Assembly (NCBI GenBank): GCA_001931875.2
Contig: MSJH02000629.1
Span: 124,001 to 188,000 of the forward strand
Source of the DNA: Byssochlamys sp. IMV 00236
Lineage: Eukaryota; Ascomycota; Eurotiomycetes; Eurotiales; Thermoascaceae
DNA length: 64,000 bases
Reading direction: 5' to 3'
A program made the translations under genes and the position numbers. Under the pieces are notes generated by a model. That model was not told where the DNA came from. It worked only from the letters and a program-made list of their open reading frames with translations, and searched no databases. How positions within the stretch are numbered: the first letter of the stretch is position 1; every line of letters starts with the position of its first letter. This document shows, one piece after another, positions 42,760-53,052 of the stretch.

Positions 42760-44515
42760 TCATACAGCATTCTCCGCATCTTCGGGTATAGGAACAACAT
42801 CATTTGGTACATGGTTCAGCTTCTCGCCAATGTCGATCGTTTCTCGCAATATCTGTCGCGCCGTCTCATCACTCACCCCCATGTCTTCTTTCACCAGTAG
42901 AACAGTCAGTTCAGGAACAAGCACCGCCTGAGCGTAGGTTGTTACGCCTGCAGTTTTGACAAGATGATCTGTCGTGGCCAGACGACGCAGCTTCTTCGAA
43001 AACTGTGTGGTTACAGCATGCAGCCTAATACAATCATTAGAAAAAGTCGCAGCAGTAGAGAAGACAGGAAGATACATACATCTTTCCGGCGCCTTTAGAC
43101 CCATAATACCCGCAGGACATATTCTCCAGACCTTCCCCGGCAAGCGAAAGACGAAAGTTCTTCGCTTTCCCGGACTTCATCTCCCCGTCGAGGATATTGC
43201 GGTAGAATGAGTGGCAGTCAGGAGTAAGTATCTTCTCGAGAGCAGCGAAATGGCCCCGAATACGCTCATCAAACCCTTCCCAATCGATTGTCGGATAACC
43301 CTTATCGCGCCACTCCTGTTCCGCGGATTCTTTCCGGTGAGATTCGCAGAAGCGCTCCTGATCACGGACACGTTGTTTGGGCTGCGCGAGGAAGTCTAGT
43401 AGCACGTCTCGGTCGACTCGCTGTTTGCACATCGGGCAGAGTGCTTCATCGGAAGGTTCTGGCACAGCATGCTGGCTGGCTAGAACTGTCTTGTCCTGGT
43501 CATCCAGCAACAAGTCCGACTCCACTGAGCTTAGGGAACTAAACGAAGAATTATCATCATCTAAGTCGAACAGTCGATCCTTTGCAGATGATGTAGCAAG
43601 TGACGAACTAGATATTCCATCGTTGGGAAAGGGCAGCGGGTGCTTGAATTCCCTGGATGGCGAGGAGTGACTGACGACATCATGCTCAGTTGATCCTGGA
43701 GGTATCTTGAATGTTGGCTTAGCGTCTCTCTTGGTGCCCTTTTTCTTTCCCTTCTTCATTTGAGGGCTGGCTATTTCGATCTCCATCGGGACTTTAAACC
43801 CGCTATTTTCCTCTTCACTCGTAGTATCTTTTGTCGGCTCATCCAAGTTAGGCATCTCAGCTGGCTTCTTGAATCCGGGCGATGGCGCTTCTTGTTGTGA
43901 CGATTCAAGCATACTCGAAGCAGGGACCTTGAACGATGAACCTGTATGGACGTTCTTCAAACCTCCATAACCAATATTTCTCCTCCTCTTGGACGCCTGC
44001 GACGAAGACATAAAGGATGGGAAGAGTTCATCCTCCTCGTCATCCGTGCCTATAAGATCACTAAATGTCCGTTTGGGCGATTGTCTCCGGTGTTGTCGAG
44101 TCGACTTTCTCGATCCATCTCGAAGAGAGTCCACTGCGGTGCTCCTTCCATTATTCTTCCGTGGTGATGCCCGGTTTCCCGTCCCTGTCGCAGCATCTTC
44201 GTCTGCCAGTTTCTCTTCCAGCGACTTCTGTGCAGATCGATTCCCTTTACCCTCTAAACTCTTCGTCTTCCCATAATCCAACGACTCCGCACTCGACTCT
44301 GCCTCATCGCTAGAACTCAATGGCTCGTCATCCGTTGCCGGCTCGAAAACCTTTTTCTCGCCTGACTCTTTCTCTCGGTCCGGACCTTTTCCATATTTGC
44401 TGTCTTCGCGGACCTTCTTTCCTCCCACTTGACTCAGTAACGGTGGTCCATAATAATTGCTCCTCGTCAGTCGTGTGGATGCAAAGCTCGCTTCCGGTTT
44501 CGCTCTCGTAACCAT
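42760..44515 (-). CDS. RTC4: Restriction of telomere capping protein 4 family
   Basis: Two exons, 44515-43080 and 43024-42760, give 566 residues. The intron is 55 nt with donor GTATGT and acceptor TTAG. The first 350 residues are charged, Ser/Lys-rich and disordered, with short repeated GFKxP or FKVP motifs. A CPMCKQRVDR zinc-ribbon-like pair is followed by the conserved RTC4 domain, rich in aromatics (KGYPTIDWEGFDERIRGHF; YRNILDG; GYYGSKGAG), which ends with the helix LVKEDMGVSDETARQILRET. RTC4 was named from yeast cdc13 genetics and is likely nuclear; its biochemical role is unknown. The conserved domain at the C-terminus is the usual arrangement in filamentous fungi. Confidence 0.85.
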
Positions 44516-45221
44516 GATCTCGGGATGATGTTTCGCGGAGACGTTCGACCTTTCGAAACCCTCTCCTCCCTTGAGTCGCTGTCGTCCCTCGAAGGGTTCT
44601 TCCCTCTTGTATTCACGAGCGCTATTGCCGCTAGGAAACGGTACGTGCCGGTTGCCAGAAACACTCGACGATCCTCAGGATCCCGTCCTAGCACGCGTCG
44701 CAGTCTGCTTTCCAAGGACCGGTATCTGGACAAAGAACTGCGGACGACTCAGACACGAATAGCTCGAGTTCAATCCATCGAGTCCATCGAATTGGCGTCA
44801 CAGGCCGCTGTGTAACTGGGAAGGATACCTGAGGAGAGCGGGGATCGAGTTCGAGGTCGGGTTGGCGGTAACACTGAAGGTGGAGCGCGTCTTTCGAGAC
44901 GACACGCTAAGCACGCAGCACTTCTCCGCATGGAGCTTGATTGCGATTAACTACAGAGCCCCACGTCCGGTCTGACGTTCAGTAGTAACTAAATCAGATT
45001 GTGATTCCTGACTCAATCAAAGAGATGAATTTGGTCTACAAATAGGCATACGATATTTCTCTCGCATGGCGCGAAACAAAACTATGGTAGACGGAAGCAT
45101 ACAATTTACTGTCATGGGATGGTACGATACCCTAGACGAGACATTGAACAATTGGATATCATATTTTCTCGATGGAAACCGGGGTCCTTAATTCATATGA
45201 CATGTTCACGTTACTCACTGC
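44516..45221. other. Intergenic region
   Basis: Upstream of RTC4. A frame at 44525-44815 (plus) is Ser/Arg-rich and probably the antisense of leader sequence. No gene was called. Confidence 0.45.
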
Positions 45222-46470
45222 TCAGGTTAGTTGACTGCAGTGTTTTCCCTTGATACCTGTTCCAGATTCATTAGAGTCAGAGTGACTCTGTGCCAGAGAA
45301 GAAGCTGCTGGTCTAATGGGAGCCAGCTACAAAACCATTAGCCTTAGTAAATTTTTAGATATAATAATACTTCTCTTACCTTTACCTCAAAAGGCGTAGG
45401 ACGAAGAATCTCGAACTCTTCGATACCTTCAAGGCTATCATCTTTCTTAGCTAGGAAATCTCCCATTCCCTTCGTTGCTGGAGAGTTCCGCTAGGGTATA
45501 ACAGGGTACTGGGACAGGGATATTGCCGATCTGACAATATAATCAAGAAACTGGTTGATAGCGACGCACGCGGCAGGAGAAAGGATGACAAAAGGGCCCG
45601 AAAGTTGTAGAAGGTTGCCATTTAACCTCAGAAACTGCCACAGTACACCATCTGAGACGACACCATATACAGTGTCAACAGTCTTCGGATTCTTCCGAGA
45701 CATGCACTGCGGTTGCAACCCCATCATATAGGTAACAGCTTGGGAAATCCCAGTAGATCCACGGGAGACATTAAGGTCCTTCACCTGAATAATAACACAG
45801 ATACATTCGAATGGGTCATCAAGAAAGGAACCATATCCCAATGCATAGTCAGCATTGCCGGTGATTATTTCTTTTCCATTAGGGACTCGAGTCTCCACTG
45901 GGTATCCTCCTCGTATCGATATCTGCTTGGCAGCGAGTTCTTCTTGATGAGCCTCTAACCGGTCGAAAAGCACGAGGTTAATGAGGGTTCGAGAAAGAGT
46001 TTCTGAAGAATCTCTTCTCCAGAATTTGGCGTCATGCATTCTTCTCAGGATAGTCACTGGAGGCAGATTAGTCCTAGCCTTAATTTTAATATATTATCAG
46101 ATGGATGGGCATACTAGTACTAGCAGAAAGATGCACCTCGGGTCCCTCTGGTGGTTGCCAAAGATGCGCCGCATCCCAGCTGTAATCAAGAGACAGTAAA
46201 TTTGCGGTAGAGATCAGATCACCTAGCTGTGAAGCCTGCGTGACATTCGATCGAAGTTTGGCTTCCTTGGAGGGGGTTGGCTGGTCCGATTCGATGATGG
46301 CTGTCTTTCATCTTCTCCAGAGTTTCCTTGACAGGTTCGATTGGTTCCGTATCCTCTATCGCGGCTATCATGCCAGTCAGGCCATCGAATAATGAATGTT
46401 GAATACGTGTCGTTGGGCTCGAATCAGGGATATCCCTCTTCGATCTTGTCGGCGTGGTTGGAGTTGACAT
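45222..46470 (-). CDS. Uncharacterised protein, possible PD-(D/E)XK nuclease fold
   Basis: Five exons: 46470-46223, 46179-46138, 46073-45536, 45490-45380 and 45326-45222, giving 347 residues. The longest single frame stops at 45491. A 45-nt intron (donor GTCAGA, acceptor CCTAG) bypasses that stop and continues with NSPATKGMGDFLAKKDD, and a further exon ends in a proper TGA. The core has a strand-turn-strand with E157 (PVETRV), D172 (GNADYALGYG) and Q193-V-K195 (VIIQVKD). That spacing fits a PD-(D/E)XK centre with Gln in the E/Q position. The N-terminus (MSTPTTPTRSKRD) is Thr/Pro-rich. Similar multi-copy genes occur in Aspergillus. No direct evidence for nuclease activity. An alternative short form ends at 45491. 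Confidence 0.6.
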
Positions 46471-47353
46471 CTTGGAGCTTGTAGATTCAAAATCTCGGTG
46501 AGGTTAGGGAAGGGAATCCCTACAACAGCGAATGCTCCACACTCTAGAATAGGAGAAACCTAGACACGATGATCTCGGTGAGGACTCGATGATATTGTCG
46601 TGTTTTTGACGATAGCTCGGATTGCTACGTGGGAGCAGATTCCGACAGTGGTTTTAGGTGAAGGTGAAGGCAAAGCTCGGTGAGAAGCTTGAGGACCAGT
46701 CCTAGTGTTGCCTATACTCATTCACCGTCCACTGTGCGGGAAGCTCCACAAAGCTTACTGCCGTTTCGAGAATGTCTGCTAAATCCTACTGCTGCTCTCA
46801 TGTTCTCGACGATAAGAATCAATATGCCAGAAAGAGGGTATGTGATATATAGATTGAATATTTGAGTATATACAGGTATTAAGTGGGCCAAGAGAAAACG
46901 CCCGGACGCCTAATCCCAACTCTAGAGTAAAAGGATAAAAGGGACAACTTCAGTTGTATGGTTGAAGTATAGGCTGCATATATAGATCCCATGCAAAGGG
47001 CAAGATTGCCCAAGAATTGGCCAGAAAAAGAGAAAAGAGGATCCCTATAAGAGAAGAGGAAACAAGACAGGAATGGCATGTGTCAAGTTCAAGCATGCCA
47101 ATCAATCAACCAGGTAGAAAAAGGATATCTCAAATTCGCGTAGCAGTTCATTCATAAGGTCATCTTTTTGACCGGACGTACCGAGCTCCGCGTATCAAGG
47201 ACGGTCTAGAGTTTTATATAAAACGGAACGCAAAAGAAAAGAAAAAGGTGGGGGGTATTAAAATAAGGATCATAGCCTTTCTCATCCCGATCTCCTTCTC
47301 TAAAGCCGGGAGGGCAAAGAAAACGATGCGACTTCTAGAACTCTTTGACTTCC
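46471..47353. other. Intergenic region
   Basis: Lies between the 5' end of the PD-(D/E)XK-like gene and the 3' end of the DUF726 gene. No gene or repeat was found; short frames only. Confidence 0.5.
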
Positions 47354-50300
47354 TCACTCAAACGTCATTTGGATTTCGTCGTCGCCTCCATGGCCGAAAT
47401 CATCCTGGGCCCAGGCATTCTCTTCGAGGCCCAGACCCAAGGCTCCGCCTACAACAGCTCCAGCCCCGATACCGACAGCGGCAGGCATGGTGGCGGAGGA
47501 ATGGAGCCCTGGCCTGGAAGATGGAGGGGATGAAAATTCGTCTTGCGATCTTGAGAAAGTTGAAGAGTGGTGGTCGTGACCGCTGTAGGAAGTATCGAAG
47601 GTCATTTGGATCTCTTCTTCCTCGGGGTGCGAGTATGGGTCGTGAGGGGACTTGGTGTCGGGAGAACTGGGAATCTTAGGTACAGGAAGGCTGGCATCTG
47701 CACTCTTGCTGTGTTGCATAGTTGCTGGTCGCTCTACTGTCGATGGTGATGATGGTTTGCTAGATGAACCCAGTTCCACTTTCATAGGAGGTAATGTGGA
47801 TTCTAGCTGCTTGACCTCGATTTGCTCGCCTGCTAATTCGTTACGGATAGCATCAATATCAAAGAGAACGCTTCCCGCTCTGGTGCTCGAGCTGTCGACA
47901 GAATCGCGACGCCCTGTCTCGGCTTTGTCCGGGTCGTACGTCTCCCATGCTTTCTTTTCCGCTAGCTTGCCACGCTTGAAGAAACCAAAGCGTCTCTTCT
48001 CTGGCTTCTGCTCTGCCTCTCTGCGGGCTTCGTCGATCTCTCGAATCAGCTCCCGTTGCCGTTCAGCATGGTTTTCGGGATCGGGGTCCTCGATTTCCGC
48101 AAACTCGTCATCAAGCACTTCCCAGCCAACCTCACGGAGAATTCGAGGCATTGCTGCACGGTAGGCCATATGGCCATTGACAAGATTGGTGACATCAATG
48201 TTTTCCAGACCAGGGATACCCTGTACGGGTGCAAGGCCTGCAACTTGCATAATTCCACCACTGGTGGCACGGAACAGATACCCCAGAATCCAATCATTAG
48301 ACGCATAGCCATTGACAAATCGACCTGAAATGACACTTCGCGCTCTCAGGTATTCATCCTTTTTGGCCACAACTGGGGAACCGAAAAGATACACATTTTG
48401 TACCAGCCCGTAGGCACCTCTATTTGCAAGCTCCTTCAAACAAGAGAAGATAACTCGAGCGCCAAGAGAGAATCCAATCAACGTAACAGGTCTATTCCCA
48501 AGATTCCTGGCCATTAGGGAGTCGGCCAGAATCAGACCAGCCGCGTTTGCACGGACTAGAGACACGTTCCAAGGATTATCGATCAAGTAGGCCAGCTTGG
48601 TCAACACAATAGGTAGTTGCAGCGATGCCATGAGTGCTACAAGGACAGTGCTGCCAAGTACTTGTTGCAGTCCTTGGGTCAGAGCCTACACAAGAAATTA
48701 GCCATGACACGCGACCGGGAAAACGAAGGCGCATACCTCTGTTGCGAGAATGTTAATTGTATCACCCATACTTCGCAGCATCTCTGGCTCCCAGAGCACT
48801 GAATACAAATCGCCCATAATCGGATCTACAGTACTGAATGGCAAGCGGACATCGTCGACGTTACCAGTCATCCAGCCAGAAACTGTAACAATCAGGTTGA
48901 CCCTCTTGTTATTGTGTAAAGGACGATATTCAAATGTCTTTACAGCACCAGTACGCCTGTGCGAAGCTCTGATACCGATCGTGCTTCCTGTAAGCGTCGC
49001 TCCGGAGGCAATTAAAGCAGTCCCACCGGCGCCCCCCAAGAAGGCACCTGTTCCGGAGATACCAATAGTAGTGAAACCTGCTGCAAGACCAGCGCCTATA
49101 ACGGGAGCCAGCAGCCCGGCAGAGAGACCTATGACTAGGCCACCGCCCACAGTAGCGAGACCCATTATCATGTACTTTTTCTTCAGTGCCTTTTTGCGGC
49201 GTTGTTCCATGTTCTCCGCTTCATCCCACGTTTCCTTGGTATTGGCGCTTTCTTCTTGCATCTCCAACGCGTCGATGACTCTCTTTTCAAAGCGACAGAT
49301 CTGCACCCATGGCACATCCATGGCCTCACCAACCCTCTCCAATAGACGTCGTGAGCGGGAATCATATGTGGAGTCCGCAATTAGGACCAAGAAGAGGTCG
49401 CAAAGAACGGTCCAGCGAAGGTCAATATCGATGTTTTGCGAAGTTGGGAGCTGGGACGGTGTTCGAACTTCCGGCAATTCATCGTCCTTGTGCTCTTCAT
49501 AGGGTGGAGGTGAGGATAAATCGAAGGAATCGTCAGTTGGAGTAGAACGACTGGCCCCGAGATCCCTGGAAGCCGGTGACGCAGGCATCGATGTTGACTT
49601 TTTTGGAGAGTTAAGCTCCTCTGCCATCGGGTTCTTAACTCGAGCGTTTTGCATCAGTGGCCGAACAAGATCTGCCGGTTGCACACCATGATCAGCCAGT
49701 TGTTCAATCATAATTTGTTCCGCAGTGTCGATGTCCATATGAGCGTAAAGTCGAGCCATCATCATTTGACCCCACTTCTTTATCGAATCCGATGCACCTT
49801 GCAGGGCCTTTTTGCTTCCTCTCGTTGTCACAATACTCCGAAGTTCCTCATCCATCTGATATATGGACAACCTTGTCACACCAACATACGCGATTCTCTG
49901 GCCTTCCGTCAAGAGATCTTTCGTGGCTTGAAGCTGGGTCGTAGGATCCCTCAATTCCTCATCAACGCCAACAGTATGACCATTTTCTTTGAAAAGGTAG
50001 CTGGTATCCTCGTCCATGCTAGTGGCCGATTGAGCATCTTCATCAAGCTGTACTCGAGTGTATCCTTTCCCAGCTCCACCTAGCCCTTGATACACAGCTT
50101 CATCGTCCTCCTGCTTTGCACCACGAGCGACCAGCCGGCCATAGTCATCATAAACATCAAATTCCCCAAGAGCCGGCATGGGTTGCCAATCACCTTCCTC
50201 CTCTTCCTCCGATTCCTCCTCCGAATCGTGATGCAACACAAGTCCTTGGTGCGACCATTCCGAAGGTTTGGCACTGCTGTGTCGCTTCTGAGAAGGATCG

Positions 50301-50977
50301 CTGTGCGAGGCATCCTCAGCGGTAGCGGCCTGAGGTTGTTGCTCCTTATCCAATAGCTTGTCGTCTTGCTCTTCAGGGTGAGTCTTGTCCGCCTCCGTCT
50401 TCTCTCCTGCTGAGATGTCTTTTGCTGTCTCTTTGTCTTTTTCACTTTCGCCGGAAGCCCCAGAATCGACCGGTCCAGAGCTCACATTGGACTCCTGCGA
50501 CTGCGTATATGTGCCGATATCCGCCGCATGTATCTGTTTTCTCGGTTCACTGCCAGGTTTTGACTGTTCAGCCGGCTGCGACTGCTGGCTAGATGGATTT
50601 TCTTCGTTGCTCGTCTGCTTCTCCTCCTTGTTGCCTGGCTTCTCCTTCTCGGTTATTTGATCTGCCGCTTCACTGAATGCTTCGGATTCCCCTAATGAAT
50701 CGTTTACAGGGCGTGAAGGCTTCGAGAACACACGAATCGGGAGACCAAACTCATCCAGCTCGACATGACTCTGTCCGCTACCACCATCCGCCGGCTGGTC
50801 TTTGTTTCCTGTGCTTTGCTGGACAGCCGACCGATCTAAAGCACTGCCAGTCTCTTGAGTACCTGCTAGGTCATTGTTGCTGGCTGAACTGTCAGGTTCT
50901 GACGGCAATTGCGGAGCATCTCCAGCCGCAGGAAGGTCAGAAGAGCTGGCCGCAGTTGTTGTCGCTCCAGTGCTCAT
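47354..50977 (-). CDS. DUF726/TMCO4-type membrane alpha/beta hydrolase
   Basis: Two exons, 50977-48737 and 48685-47354, encode 1190 residues. The start is the ATG at 50977, seven codons after an in-frame GTG. The first 330 residues are acidic and disordered. A Gly/Ala-rich double membrane hairpin follows (GLATVGGGLVIGLSAGLLAP and neighbours). The hydrolase domain has the nucleophile elbow GFSLGAR, preceded by NLIVTVSGWM. This is the DUF726 family (human TMCO4); yeast MIL1 belongs here and is linked to AP-1R trafficking. The Ser of GFSLG supports an enzyme of the lipase type, but substrate is unknown. The C-terminal 200 residues are Ser/Pro-rich and contain a repeated EIQMTF motif, the last at the very end. 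Confidence 0.85.
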
Positions 50978-53052
50978 TATCGATTGTAGCAGCGTCACCA
51001 GTTACCTGCTTTCACTCTTTCCCAATGTCTCTCGTTCTTCCTCGCAAGTTCTCGCATGCGCCGTCCGTTGAATTCGGGGGATGTGAGGGAACAACCATCC
51101 GCGCGGATGGTACGGCCCCCGCAGGTTTTGTTCACCTCACAGTATAATAGTTCTCCTCTATTCCCCGCTCAGTGATTGTAGTAATTCTCGTCCGATGCTC
51201 CCCGGTGGGCTGTTGTCGATCGTCAAAGGACGGGGTACGGAGTAGCGTGACACGGTGCAGGAGGAGAGCTCCGCAGACTTGATTCTGCAGAATCTGACGC
51301 CGGCGTCACCGACAGAGATCGTTCAAGCAGTCTTCTGGGCTCCGCATTGGCATCGAAGCCTCTCCAGACAGAGCGTTAATGAATTGACAGCTTGCGTGAT
51401 GTGTGGTTCGAGGAAGCAAGCCAGAGGAGTTGCCCGAAAGCGGTAAACCGACTCTCCTTGGTAGGCCGGACGCTAAGACCGCGTTTAGATAAGGGGCGGC
51501 TGGTCTGATCGCCTCGCACTGGCGGGGTAACAACTGACCTGCTTGACTGCTCAGACATTGTCTCAGAAGACCCAACTTCCAGCTAATTATTATTTGCACT
51601 TCTTGCACAGACATTCAGATTCTGGAGATACCTCTATTCTAGACGTGATTTCCCATCTTGATGTTCGAGATTTCGTGGCCTTTCGAGGCGCCCTCGAGAT
51701 GGCCCCTTTGGAGAAGTCTAGTCAACACTCTGGTAGCCATTGTAACTGGTCTTGACCTAAATCTTCCTCAACTCTTCTTTTCTGTCGTATGTGATCGATC
51801 TCTTATTCTTGCTGAGGACCGCTTTGAGAGTAATTGAACAGACTCCATCTAGAAAAGGCTAAGTGATACGCCCAGTCTAGTCGTCATCCTCCTAGTTCAT
51901 CTTAACTCCAAACTTATCTGTCAATAGTTCAAAGGGAGACTCAATATACAGCATCTCTGGGAGCCTGACATGCACCTCAATTTCTGCCGTTAACAGCGGT
52001 GTTGGCAGTTGACATTCGGTGATTCATTTCTTATTTAGGCTTGTGAATGAAGTCTTTCTTTCTGAGGATGTCGACAATTACTACTAGCTAATGTTTAGAG
52101 ATACTGTGACTCAGAACAACTGAGCAGTAAGTTGATGTGGAAATGAACATGGCCAAGGTATCAAGATAACAATGAACCTAATTCACGTGCAGGTCACTCT
52201 GATTGCGCTTCATCCGCCTTTAATACCGTCTATTGACCATGCAGTCAATCCTCCAGAAGCCCAGCAGCTTTGAGTCTCGATCATGGAAGCCCAAGTGCAA
52301 CAACGAGATATTTAAGCGAGTACTGAATCGTGAACCTTCGTGGGTGACAGCTAATGCTTGATGCACGGTGCTAAAATGTTACTTATGCTCCAAAGTTCAG
52401 AGAGTAGAATGGGCAAAGTTCAAGGCTTTCGGAGCGAACTACCTGATGCGATATTAGTCTTAGTTTGCTCTTCGAAGCTATTTGGGGCGTATACGGTTGA
52501 TCTTCTCCGCCTTGTGAGCTTTTATAAGCTCCGTGGCGTATATGAAGACCAAGCAAGATCGATGTTTCGAAGCCCTTTCGGCCGGTATACTGAGAATTCG
52601 TTGAATAGGAATCTCTTGGGATACGTTCACCTCCGCCATCTATCTAGAGTTACGTCAGTGCCCTCAGATCCTAGCCAATGGATGATCCAATACATTCGAC
52701 CATGGACGAGGAGAATACAAGCAGGAGTCAACAGCAAAAGAAACGTTTCTTTCTGCTTTTTCTTTTTCAACAACTTTTCTCTACCTGCCGACCAAAGTAT
52801 CGCCCAACGTGTGCGCCCAATCAAGCTACGGCCATGAAGTCATCCAAGAAGTCCCATATAAGGACTAATTTTGGCACAAATACATTTCTTGTCGTTGAAT
52901 GGAAGCTTGCGGCTTTAAGCTTGCTTAAACTATGAAATAGAGCGTTCTGGTTTGAGAGTTTCACAATTATTAACTCCGTTTATGGATTGAAGCTCGGCCA
53001 TTCGTTGGCTGCCCCTGACAGGTGCTAATATACATACATCGAAGCTCTGCAA
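50978..53052. other. Intergenic region, possible relics
   Basis: About 2.1 kb. Contains TACGGAGTA at 51236-51244 and CACGTG at 52184-52189. Short frames at 51543-51755 (with an F-box-like ILDVISHLDVRDFVAF) and 52358-52837 (159 codons) may be decayed gene pieces; neither could be assembled into a gene. It marks the boundary between conserved genes and the putative metabolite cluster. Confidence 0.4.

Noticed and set aside
44525..44815. 96-codon frame on the plus strand
   Set aside because: Starts near the RTC4 ATG and is probably antisense leader sequence.
52358..52837. 159-codon plus-strand frame
   Set aside because: No recognisable family or splice partners, and the amino-acid pattern is not convincing; possible relic only.
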